Made by a program: the position numbers and the translations under genes
Notes under the pieces: model-generated
The model's input: the letters and a program-made list of their open reading frames with translations, nothing else
Databases searched by the model: none
Told to the model about the DNA's origin: nothing
Assembly (NCBI GenBank): GCA_008711295.1
Contig: VUYV01000061.1
Coordinates: forward strand, 4,750,729-4,814,728
Reading direction: 5' to 3'
From: Anarhynchus alexandrinus
Taxonomy: Eukaryota > Chordata > Aves > Charadriiformes > Charadriidae
DNA length: 64,000 nt
Part shown: piece by piece, positions 48,175 through 60,558 of the stretch
How positions within the stretch are numbered: the stretch's first letter is position 1
Layout of the letters: every line of letters begins with the position of its first letter

Positions 48175-51100
48175 CACGACCTATTTAGCTGACTCTGCAC
48201 ATGAAGAACTTCTATGTTTGGGAGTCAAATGTCATATCTGTGGACTATTTCAGTTTCAGATAAAATAAAAGTCTTGGCATCAGCAAAAAGTTATTATGGC
48301 TTTCACTGAGTTTGCTAATTAGCCTTTCTATAAAATTCAAGTGAAAGAAACCATTGGAAAAGGTCTAAGGATTTTTTTTTTTGTTAAATGTTCTCTTAAT
48401 CTTTAGTATGTAAAAATGAAGAAGTGCCGGAATCAACTTTTAGATACCAATAGTTATTTTGTATCTTCCTTCCCCTTTTTATCCAATCCTATGCAAAATA
48501 TTATTTTCTGATTTTCTTTAGACTCTGGCTTTAAGATCTCCGAGTGTTTTTATTGCTTATTGCTGAACCCTTTTGTAAGGTGTGCTCTATCTCTGAGATA
48601 AAACTACTGGAAATTAATTTTTTTATTTCAGTTGAAGGCATAGTGATTTATATGATAGAATTCATATTTCCCGGTTCAAAACAGAACACTCAATGAAGTA
48701 TTGATGATACCAAGGAAAAGTTTCACTCAGTTTACCTCACCTAGAAACGTTGCTCAATATTATCTTTGCTGATTTAAAAGGTATTTGACATTTCCTTCAC
48801 AGCAGTGTCGTACTTTTACAAATCCAATACACAAACTCTGCAAATGTATAATAAGACATAGTTCCTGCTACCTCAAACTCTTTAAGACTGACTTTACAGT
48901 GTTTTTTATGTTAATACAGGTTAATACAGGAAACTGCATAGAAAACAAAGTTCAATATACATGCAAAAAGATCTGCTTTAGTAATGTTTACAGCAGTATT
49001 AGAGCTATTTTAAGATGACACTCAATGTGTCAACATGACAAGCAGGAGGGTTCAAAGGGAAAAAGATGTTAATATCATGAAGTCCTTGTGTCTGAGAGGG
49101 ATAATTTTGTGAAAGACTAAATATTCAAAAATCATGTAGACTTCCAAATAAAACCAAAAATCTGTAGAAGCCCCTGCTCTCAACTTACAAAAGCTTTGTT
49201 GGATTGGAATTTGAAAGTAGTGAGAGCATAGTAAGGATCAATATCCACTTTCCATAACTTTTAAATTTACCTGCTACCTCCTTTGTCCTGCTTATGTGTG
49301 CAACACAATGCTTAAATTGAATATTCTTCCAGTTCATAAGTTACTTTACATCACAGAAACTGGCAATCTAATTTCAGTGAAAGATATTCTGAGACTTCCA
49401 TTCAATAGTGAAAAAAACAGATTTATAAAGTTAGAATATGATTACATATTAATTTGAAAATGTTTAAAAATATTTACCTATAAGATAATTACATTCATTT
49501 AGCAGAAGAAATAGTTACTGTTTTTATTAGAATAAATAATGAACTTGTAGAAATGGATGTAGATGTTATCACTGGGCTTCCATTATTTCCCCAAGGCAAA
49601 CTTCTCTGACATGCACTGCGTATCTCTTATCTGCATTGCAGGTTTCTGTTACATATTCTATTCTTGCTTTATGTTTGGGATTCCCAGGGATCTGCAGCAT
49701 TGATCACAGAAGACACTTTTGCCCAAAATGTTGTGAGCGTTCCTCTATTTTAGGTAAATAACAGTAAAAGCAAATAAAATTGAAAGTTAATTTCATTTAC
49801 TAGGGTAGCAGACTACATAGAACGTCACATCTCTTTGTCACTGTTCTTGCTGCAATGTTTTACTGAAGCCAAACCATGTTCACTTGAGATGCAGATGTAG
49901 GTCAATGAAAATTTATTCCAGAACAGGTATGACAAAAACCAAGGAAAGATTAATTAAATGTGCAAGTAACAGTCTGGGTGATCCTGTTGGTTTTCTTTTC
50001 TTGTCTTTTTTTTTTTCCTTTTTTTTTGTTTTTCAATGTTCTCTTGAGCTGTTCTGATTCCTTAATTTTAATATCAAGTGGAACTTGAAGGAACTGGAAA
50101 TGAAAGTTGGTGGAAAATAATGAATAAGAATCTTAACAGTTAAACACTTCTACACTTTTATTCATGGGGAATAAAGCTAGAAATCAAAGCTAGTAGAAAG
50201 ATTTTCAACACAGTAAAACTGTCTTGGGGGCATTATAACGAATCTGCAGATGTGAAGCGTGTTAAGACTGCAGTGGCCAACCAATTACTTTTGAAACAGT
50301 ATTTTTTGGGGTGAATTGCTCTGATACTCATGTGTTTTAATTGTGATGAAGTCTTTATATTGAAAGAGTCCAGCTAAAATGTTACCAGTATGGCAGCAAT
50401 TATGTTTAATGCAGCAGTGATGGTTTGGTATCAACTGTATTGGTGGGTTAGAAACTGATTGAACGAGTTGGAGAGGAATAGGCGCTGTTGTGTCATCTTA
50501 GCAAGTGCTTAGCAAGATGATTATTTTATCAAAGACGTTTTAAAATTCTCATTCTGGCTAGATATCTTCCATCTTTGTGTAAAGAGTTCATGTTTTCTGT
50601 GTGTGACTAAGCTTACCTGACTGAAAACAGAAGGTTTGGCATTTCTTGGCATTAACTGTCACTCATAGTCGCTTGTTAGGCTGAATTGCAGGTAGCAAAG
50701 GGTAATAATAGCAATAAAAGTGTAAAGTGAATTTATCATAACACAGGACTATTTTCTTAACAACCGTATATCTTTCTGAAAGGAAGAGTTTTGTCAACAG
50801 CCACTGGCTACGAGTGATGTGCTCAGCTCAACAATGTTCTCCAGTGGTGCCTTGAACAGTCATTGCTTTTTAGCAGCAAATGGAGCAAAGTGTTCTTCAG
50901 CTACCAAATGTATCTAAATCAATCAAAAGCCCTATTATCTCTGTAAGAGCATGTATGGATAAGAAGCACTGCTGATAACTAATAACTAATGCTTATCCTG
51001 TTGTGTGTGTTATCCCAACTTTCCCAATGTGTCACAGAGCAAGAAAACAAATCAATGTTTTTCACTTGAAGCTAAAATGTTCAAGGATGATTTAATAGCA

Positions 51101-54100
51101 CCTCTCTCTGTTACTGTAGCTTTCTCTCTCAATATGTAATATTTTATTGCAATGGGAAGATATGAATGCAGTGTATATAAAACAGAAAGCTCTGGTGTAA
51201 AAGGGGATCAAATTTAAGATTATGGCTTAGTTTCAGGATTGTTTAACTGAGCATGTTTGTGGAGGCTGTTTTGAAAGCTGTGGTGCCACATCTATATTCC
51301 TTTTAGTATCCAAGCTAGAATGGTTCCAGTTAGTTTGGGGTTGTATGTAACCTAGACTTGCACCTTTGAAACATACCACAGATGTTAGCTTTGGATTTTG
51401 TCATGCTGTTTTCAGTGTCTAGTATCATAGTTATCAGAGAAAGAGAGACACCACAGAAATTCTATTTTTCTTTAAGTCAGAGACAATGGAGAGTTTAAAA
51501 ATATTTAAATAAAATATTTTTTCTATCTATACAAAGTAATGTTCTATTAAGTGATAATCTTTTAAAGTTTACCTGCAGTAATGTTTTTTTTTCTTAAGGC
51601 ACAAGACTGCACTAATATTTTGCTGACATTTATCCTTCTAGGTATTAAAAACATTTAGATGGCTACAAGTGATGAATTGAGAAAATACAGAGACTAAAGA
51701 AACTTCTGCATATCAGGTATAGGGTATCTTTGAAAGTTTAAAAAGAAGAGTGCATTTTTCACCCTGTGAGGCTTTTTATAGATTCCAGTATATTAAATAA
51801 GCAAGGTCATGCAGTCACAAATAAAAGTTGTAATAAAATTTCACATACAGGCTTGATAGTTTAGACACAATAGATATATTTTGAGAGGTAAAACTTTAAC
51901 ACAGAAGACCAATATTTGATAATTTCTTGACTATTATAAAATTTTTTACCTAGTAGGCTAAGGCATTAGCGATACATTAAAATATTTTAAAATGTCATAT
52001 GAGGGAAATATCATGGTGTTGTCACTAGTAGCTTATTAAAGAATACTGTGGCTATTACAGCTGTTTCACAACTGACCACATTGCAATCTTAAGACTTTGA
52101 TTTTGCATGGTACTGGAACCTGTATTACCTTTCTTCTCTGTATTTGTCACACAGATTTATTCCAATAACTGGGTATATCAGGAGGTTTATGATGAATTAA
52201 AGGAAGTTATAATTTAAACAGCTTTTTGTGCTATTTATAATATTTTACAAGTGCATTACTCCCTGATCAGTGTCATCTCTACAAAAATATTAACAAGTAG
52301 TTCATTCATAACTGTTATCTTTGGTGACTCACGTGGTGCCAAAGGGGCAAAAACTTGAAAAAAACTATTAAAATTTCCATGAAAGTTACCAGGTGAAAAA
52401 CTTGTAATTTAAAATTTCTAAACATAAACATCTTGGATGTATCATGATAGAGCTTGACTTTTATGTCTACAATACAAAATTCCATAATAAATATGGAAAG
52501 GTGCTGTTTACTGTCTTAACACATCTAGCCTTAAACTTGATGTTCAGAGCTGGGTGATCACTTTTCCTTAACTTTTGTAACAAATCTGTGATAAACCTAA
52601 AAATATGCTGATTACACTACTGCTCGAGTCACAATGCCAAAAAAATTGTGATCTACTTTCCCACTTTACTTAAAACAGGATGCAAGTGGCTTATTAAGAA
52701 AATAAGTTATGAAGTAATAAAAGAAGAATCAAAAGTCACTGACTTACAGCATTGTTTTAAGTTTGTCTCTGTGTCTCCCTATCATTTCGGCAAAATGAAA
52801 CCCCGGCTATTTGCAGCTCGATGATGGATAAAGCTTCTGTACTTGCATGTAACATAAATATTCTTGAACTTCACTTTGTATTTCAAATAAGTTTGACAGG
52901 AAAGCATGAACTGGGAACTAATTTTGCTCCCACCACAGTTAGGGGCTACATTTCCCTCTCTTAAGAAGGAACAGGCTCTACCCCCTGGTGTAACTTTTAT
53001 GCAGTGCAACTGAATTGACTCAACCAAAACAGTAATTTTCAGAGGTTCATCTCCCTCCCATAAGTGAAACTTTTGCACTGCCTATTCAAAATGAGGCTAC
53101 CAAATTATCTGCTGGCAACATATTTTCAGACTGCAGTTAAACACATACCTAAATATCAATACTATTACAAGATTAAAAATTCAGCAATGCAAAGATCCTT
53201 TTAAAATAGTTGTGTTTAGCTCTTAATTATGCAGATGTAATTAAAGACATAACTCCTGTGTTATCTTTATTTATTTAGATAGAACGCGCCCTCACAATTG
53301 ATAATTGCAGAACTGTGTTACTATAGTTACCATTAAATGAGACTTAGAGCAATCTGTCAAAGACAAATTTACTACAATCATGGCTGTAGTAATTTTTCAT
53401 TAAAAAAACCCCACTGAATTGGAAGTTAGGCCATCTTAGAAGAAAGATACCTAGTCTTTAATGCTGTAGGCATTTAAAGGAGTCGAATGATTCTGGAGGG
53501 ATGGAGTTTGAATATTATTATTCTTACAGCCTGAACAAAAGGAAAATTAATACCTTGTCCTATGCCTTCCTAGTTTCAGCAAGTAATTACTGAGGCTTGG
53601 ACTTATAATTATACTTTAAAATAAGAGTTAAATTCAGGTCCACTGTGATCCCATTGAAGTCATATGGCTATGCCTTGGCTTCCGAAGTACAGACTGCCTG
53701 GGCAAGACTTACAACACAACTGCATTTAAAACCAGTAGTGCTGGCGAAAAACATGAGTTTCTGTCTCCTTAGAACTTGATAGTTTTGTGTTTTGATGTGA
53801 AAAAGCTATGTTTTTTGTCACTGAAAGTTCTGAACAATTCCTATGTGTGCTATAAATGAATTGGAGTACAATCCAGTTATGCCCTAAGCTCACAAATGTT
53901 TGACGCTGTACAATTTTACAGCCTTCGAGTATCTTTTGTGACCAGAAGAAAATGTTGACAGGGTGAGCAAAATGAGGAAAATTGAACCCTAGTATGCTTT
54001 AACTCAGATAATCGCAAGCTTCATTGTTTCTTTTTTTTGTTTTGCTTTGGTTTTTTGTTTGTTTCCTAGGTACCGTTGGTATGAATACGCAGCATCAGTG

Positions 54101-55689
54101 GTAATGATACTGCCATCACAGATAGATATGTGCCTTTCTTTTCTTTCCCCTTTTCATTCTACAGTTTCAAGTTTTCTTCCCTCCTTTCAAATAAGGACAT
54201 CAGCCTCCTACTTTCATCCTCCTCGCTTTCCAGCCTCTCAGCATTCTCTCTGCGTGGTGGTCCCACTTCAGTCTCTCCTTCTCCTCCCCCACAAATGATC
54301 ACCCGTTGCCCTCCTGCCTTCACCTCGCCACGAGTGATGTTCTCGGTCTTGCTTTGCTTCTCCTTTTTTCAGAAGCTCAGTCTCTTACTGATGGCATTTC
54401 TGCAGGAGAGGCTATGTAAACAACAGCCCAGGGAAGGACTGAAAGAGTTTCACTGACTCTCACAAGTGGTGGACTACTGAAAGAATCATTCGAAATTGTT
54501 TACAAACAGAATACTGAGAAAAAACACAGCTTTTAGTAAGTCTGAATGTGTCATTACATGTTCTTTATATTCCCTTGCTTTTCTATCTAAGCTATTAAAA
54601 AAAAAAAGTTCAAAATTGGGGTAAAGCAAGTGTTTTTACAAAATACCAGCATTGTCTATTAATGATTTATTATGAATGTTTCAACTTCTTGTGCTCTGAA
54701 GCACAAATGATGCCAGGTACTTTTGATTACAAAGCACTGGAGTATTTCAAGTAGTAACATTTTCAAGCAGTAGCTTCTTCATAGATTTTAATAAAAAAAA
54801 AAGATTTATGCAAAACCCATAATATTGCGTGACATTCTTAAAAGAAAAAGATATCTGACTTACAAACACTGCTGTCAGGCTGCTTAAATACTTACAAAAA
54901 CCACTGAAGTAGGGCAATAATAATGAAAAGTAGTGAAGTACAGCTTGTAGAGATCAAGATTATAGAATTTTTAGTTCATTTCTGCACAGAGAAGTTGTAG
55001 ATTCTAGAAAAAGATGACTACATAAGTAAGAAGAAAAAGAAAATGCAGAACAAAAAAAAAAGGAATTTGAACATCCACATTTATTACAAAAATAGCTATG
55101 CTGTACAAAACAGAAAAAGAGAGAGTCAGAGAAGTCAGGTAAATGCTGATAAATTTTATAGGTTTTTTACGACCCAGAAGTGCTCTGAGGGACATTAAAT
55201 TGGTTAAGACTGATGCTTGGCTTCTTAATGAGAAGTGAACTATGATATCTGTTCAGCTTCAGACATTTCACAAAACATAAAAAGGACAACCTTTTTTTTT
55301 TTACCCAAAAAGCTAAGTACAAAGTATTATAAAAAATAAATTGAAGTGTTATGACTATGTTTAAAAATCAAATTATGTACTAAAAATTCGGGGAAAAAAT
55401 ACATGTGGAAAGAAAATTATGTTACTTGCTATATCAGAAGTGCAAAAGGAAAAGAAGAGAATAAAAAACCTGGAATGATGAAAAATAATAGAAATAACAA
55501 ACCAAGTCAAAGGTACTTTCTTCCTTCATCTGGAAACCTCTCCAGCTTTCCAGATTAACTTTGATCTGAGATACTGAAGCAGTGGTGTCTTTTTTAAGTT
55601 ACTTTTTGTTCTTGTCTCCCATGATCTGATGATGTCTCCTTGTCAGATTTCAGTTCTGCATTATTTCCTTTTTCATCATGTATCTTTCT

Positions 55690-55975
55690 GATTTCTCTAT
55701 ATGGTTTCTTTATATGTAGAAATATTTTATATATATATGATTTATAAACATGGTATTTCTATTTTTATATATATTTCTGTACCTATTTTCTAGACACATG
55801 ATATTTCTATACATATGATTTCTACATACATAGCCACATATTTTTTCTACATATGATTTCTCTGTTTTTCTATATATTGATGTATATATTACATATGGAA
55901 ATTAAGTGCATGTGAGTATATATATAATTCCCCTATGTATCTATATATGTTACATACACAGACATTTCAGCTGTA
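55690..55975. repeat. TA-rich degenerate minisatellite-like tract
   Basis: Low-complexity sequence in which variants of ATATGATTTCT, TTTCTATATAT and TATATATAT recur at irregular spacing. It is flanked on the right by a CR1 tail. This is consistent with decayed microsatellite sequence. Confidence 0.65.
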
Positions 55976-55993
55976 ATTTGCAGTCATTTCCCC

Positions 55994-56060
55994 AGATGGA
56001 GTTGGACTAGATGATCTCCAGAGGTCCCTTCGAACCATGACCATTCTGTGATTCTGTGAT
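55994..56060 (+). mobile_element. CR1 3' tail, short copy
   Basis: GGAGTTGGACTAGATGATCT, then CCAGAGGTCCCTTCGAACC, then ATTCTGTGATTCTGTG: the final 67 bp or so of a CR1, including two units of its 8-bp tail repeat. It is severely 5'-truncated, which is usual for CR1. It is close to the consensus I know, so it may be relatively young. Confidence 0.92.
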
Positions 56061-59000
56061 GTTTTACTCTAATCTGGCCCTCTCGTCATTTTTTTGGACC
56101 CTTCCTGGGCCATTCTCTCCAATGAGTTACATTCAAAGTGATACTTATGTAGATTGTCGTAGCTTTTTCTTAGACAAATAGATATTGTGACGTTTTTGCT
56201 GATACCAAGTGTATAATAGCTGTTGATATTGGCAGATTAAAATGTTTGCCATGTACATTTGCACAATTGTGATTTATATGCTTCTCTTTATTCTTTGCAA
56301 CTTCTTGCCCAAGAGATGGGAAATATGTTTCTTCCAAAAACTGACAAGTAATATCTTAGTCTAATTCCCAACAGGAGAGTGCCTGACTGCCATAGGTCTT
56401 TAAAAAATATCCTTCTGTTTTTAAACCCATAAACATTTGAATTTTTTTTGCTACCCGACAAATTTAGTAATCTCTAAGACGTCTTTGAAAGCAATGAGGT
56501 TTTAAGGCTAGAATACAGTGTGAACTCAGAAGTGAGAGGTGACTAATTTATTTATGGGGTAGTTGTAGGCACTAGCCAGTGGACTTGCTGCTGAAGGGCA
56601 GCGTGAAGAAACGCAAGGACTGATGGCTTTTGCCACCTGCTTTGGAGAGCGCATACTGTGGTTATCAATCAGCTCTCCACATGGACTAGCCCAAACAAAG
56701 TCATCCTACTAAATTTCATCTGGTGATTTTTAGAAGACTTACTGTGAGCTTCTGTTCTTGAGAGACAGAAATGAAAAATGGACTAAGGGCAGAAGCAGGG
56801 AGCAAAATGTATCGCTTGGCTGTTCCAGCTGCTTCTTCCATTGACCTTTTAGGGAAACCTTTAGCTAACTATTTTTTTCAGCTCCTATGAGAGGGAAGAG
56901 GATTGTGATTATTTTAGTTATAGAAACAGTTAAAGTTGTTATGCATAAAACTTCCTTGCAGTTTTGCTACGTTATCCTTGAATTACCAAATCTAAAAAAA
57001 AAATCCACCTAGAGAAATAATTTTAAACTCAAATTGTTAATAATCATGGTAATATTTAATCTGTTAAAAAGCCTTTAATGTTACACTTTTGAGCATGATA
57101 AACATTTTTAAAAAAATTAAAGATTAATTCTTATTATAGTACAGTTATTCTGTTTACTTTAAAATAGACAGGTTTCCAACATAACTTTCCTTTACAAGCA
57201 TGAAGAGAAATTGAGAAGATTTAGTCTAAGGGTTACCCATTCTGTGAAGTGTTTTTGTCCTTGAATATGGTACGTTTTTACACCAGTTTTGCCCGAATGG
57301 GTCTCTTTGATCTTTATTCTTTTCATGGCAAAACTGCATACTCAATATATTGAGCTATTTGAAAAAGTAACGCCGTTGCTCACATTGGATTTTGAGTCAG
57401 CTATTTCAGCCTGTGCATTAACTACTAACAAAAGCATCCTGACAAAATTTTTGTAATGCAGATATACCACAATGCGTGCAGATTACATGAAAGTATTTTG
57501 GGATACAGTCTTACAGCTCAGAGTTAGAAGCACTAGATAGTGTATTTATTGCAGGCAGTGTGATTCGTCTGATTTTGAGGGAAGCTCGCGGGAAAAGGAG
57601 AGACTCCAGTCATCTATTCATTGCCAGGCAAGACTTAGCTCTGACTGAATTTTTATTTTTATTACTCCTGAAAGGCTGGACCATGAAAATAAACAGTGAA
57701 AACAGCAATGATTTTTAATCATTTCTCTTTGGTCTGGAAACTGGTTCGGAACCACAGGGACAGAGTTCATCCATTTTCTATTTCTTATTATTCTTAATTC
57801 TGTTTTATTCCTTACCGTATTCTGTAACAAAATGGTATATTTTAGTAGTCATTTAGTAATAAGGCTAATATCCAACATCAGGCTTTTAATTATTTTTATT
57901 CTTTGTCCTTTATCACAGAGGGAAAGTACAATGTAGTGTCTTGTTTTGATAGAGCTTTTTTATTTGCTGGTTTCCTTTGGCAGACGTTGTGATTTATGTA
58001 TCTGCGGTCTGTATTGTGTAGGAGGTGGCAATTCAAGGGAATGAGCCTTGCACTTGGAATGTGGCTTGTACTGTCTCATCTGTAATAAAGGAATTCATTC
58101 TGTTGCCTTGGCCCTCTTGGGAAACTCTATCTTTTCTGCTTGAAAGAACTGCTGTGTCTGAGGAGTGGAGTAGTTAGTCATAGGCTCGTGAGATTTTTAG
58201 CATATTTATTTTTCTCATTCTGCTCAGGATTATGACAGAGTCAGCCTTCACTGATACTTTCTGCTTTGTACGTAAGCAACGTTCTGAAATGAAGAACAAA
58301 ATATTTCGATTGAACCTTTTATTTTCAGCAAAACATCTTAACTTGAGAAATCACTAAGCTGAAATAACAGGTGAGGAATGTTTGGGAGCAAATTCAACCA
58401 TGCTGATGTTTAGGTTGTAAATTTACTTGCAGTAAAGCATGTATTCACATTCCAAAGGTCAAATGGGGCAGAACGCTGCTATCCAGGTTATTGCACAGAT
58501 ATGTATTTATTGTGAAGTCCTGCTCAAATGACCAGGCTGATACAAGCAAGCTGAAATGTGGTTTGGTGCTCCAGGTTTCATCTGTAATACGTTCTGATTT
58601 TATGATGTGACACAGTATTTCAGGAAAGGTGCTTCTGGAGAGCAGAAGTTGTGAACTTTGCATGAAAAGTGCCCACACAATTTGCAACTCTTCGTATATA
58701 AAAAAAACAAAACCAAAACAGTCCTGCAAATATAGGTGGTCTTGAGCAATTATTAATTTTACTGGTCTCCTGATAGATGTGTATTTACTAGTAATCTCTT
58801 TGTATTTGTGACTGTATGTGATAACTGAAGTAATTGTGAAATCACATGTATTTTGCAGCATGTCCTGGGAGGATTTTTTTTTTAGCTCTTCAGGTACTTG
58901 ACGTATAATAGACAAGTTACTTCTGTGGTTTAATTACATTTCAAAAAGTAGGGGGTTATATCTGGGATTATATTTATTTCTTTTATAGAAATTTGGGGGT

Positions 59001-60263
59001 TTTATAATTAAGAGAACATGGGAAAATATAATTTTCACAGAAAATTTATAAAGTAATGTATTTTATAAAAGTCAGAAAGTTCTCTCCCCCCAACATTTTT
59101 CCATTTTGCTATTCCTGGACAATCTCATCCTTTTGGGGGGATTATTTTCTCCCATTGGCTCTATCAATAAAAAGCAATGTCTAGCTTAAAGGAGATATAA
59201 AGTGCTATTTACTGAACTGTGTTATGCATTTAAGCAGGGTTAGGTACCCAGACTGCTTCTGTCACATTCACGGATTTCAAAACGTGAATTAAAGTACATT
59301 TTCTGCAATTGTGACCTTGAGCAACAGTAAAAGTAAGTTCAATGTAAACAGAAATCCTTCTCGGATGCATTATGCAGAAAGGGACGTGACTGCAAAAGGG
59401 AACATTCCTGCAGGTAAGTGTTTAGAGATGTATAGAGAATAAAATGTTTGCTACATTATTCACCTTGAACAACAGAAACAAGGAGCGTAAGACTTGGATA
59501 GGCCTTTTAGGTCACAGAATCCTGTCCCTTTCTCTGCTGCATGTGAGTGTATTATAAACTAGTTAGCTGTATTTAAGAGACCCCTAATTCTGAGTCATAG
59601 CACACCTCCATTTCCTTACAGGTAAGCAGCTTAGAAGAATTTCAAAGATGGAATGCTCTAATGAAAACACCCTGGAAGCAGATGAGTGTACTTGGAGTAC
59701 AGTACAACAGCTCCTCCTTCCCCCAAGCACACGAGAAATTGCATGCTGCTTTGGAGAATTAAGTATGCTTTGATGCATCGGAAACAGCATGAAGGGGACT
59801 GGATCCCACCAGATGAAATAGGAGTATATGGAACATTTAAGCATGAAACACAACCCATATAAAAATACTGTAGAAAACTTATTTGTTTTCTCTGATAACT
59901 GAAAAGTAAGTTTCTGAACTTGAAGCTGAACTTCTCTAATATATGCTGGTGGCAGGAGGCTGGCCTCTCTCTAAAGGTGTTCTGAGTTAAAGTGTTATGG
60001 ATATTGTCATCCTGAAAACACCTTGCTAGCAGACATCAAAGCTGGTGGTAAGTTCAAGAGTTTATGGAATGAACTTACTTTTCAGTACTTTAGAGACCTG
60101 TGCCAGAAGACTGTGATGAAAAAGAATATCAAGTCTCACTGACGTATCACCTTTTTATTATGTTTATGCTAATATCTACCTTCACTGACCAATTCTCCAG
60201 AATCTGACATCCACCAAATATTCCCATAGGATCCCCATTACTACATATTAGCTAGCCTGTATC
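56061..60263. other. Intergenic, no gene seen
   Basis: AT-rich sequence. The longest open frame outside the NAF1 exons is here (58445-58915, minus, 156 codons), but its composition is typical of random AT-rich translation. A strong donor-like site (CCTGCAG then GTAAGT) at 59412 has no convincing exon in front of it. Confidence 0.6.
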
Positions 60264-60558
60264 TGGAATCATAGAATCATTTAGGTTGGAAGAGAACTTT
60301 AAGATCATCAAGTCCAACCATTAACCTAGCACTGCCAAGTTACCACTAAACCATGTCCCTCAGCACTACATCTACACGTCTTTTAAATACCTCCAGGGAT
60401 GGTGACTCAACCACTTCTCTGGGCAGCCTGTTCCAATGCCTGACAACCCTTTCAGTGAAGAAATTTTTCCTAATATCCAATCCAAACTTCCCCTGATGCA
60501 ACTTGAGGCCATTTCCTCTTGTCCTATTGACAATTACTTGGGAAGAGACCGACCCCCA
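60264..60558 (-). mobile_element. CR1 LINE 3' end, minus strand
   Basis: On the plus strand it reads from the tail AATCATAGAATCATTTAGG and TTGGAAGAGAACTTTAAGAT through AGTCCAACC, GGGCAGCCTGTTCCAATGCC and CAGTGAAGAAATTTTTCCTA to CTTGTCCTATTGAC. This is the reverse complement of the CR1 ORF2 end plus 3' UTR. It is about 295 bp and 5'-truncated. Confidence 0.93.

Larger units (their letters stand above)
34895..55993. other. Long intergenic stretch poor in recognisable repeats
   Basis: About 21 kb without a gene, CR1 or LTR that I can recognise. Simple-sequence features: polypyrimidine tract at about 49990-50034, T14 at 45416-45429, tandem GTTAATACAG twice at about 48912-48932, a GC-rich hairpin at 48151-48174, and a C/T-rich, GC-richer block at about 54120-54440. 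The open frames at 45901-46224 and 47521-47850 are just over 100 codons, not more than chance allows in this much sequence. Confidence 0.55.

Noticed and set aside
58445..58915. Longest open frame outside the NAF1 exons, 156 codons on the minus strand
   Set aside because: Composition is that of random AT-rich translation, there are no splice or promoter signals, and one frame of this length is expected by chance in 64 kb on both strands.
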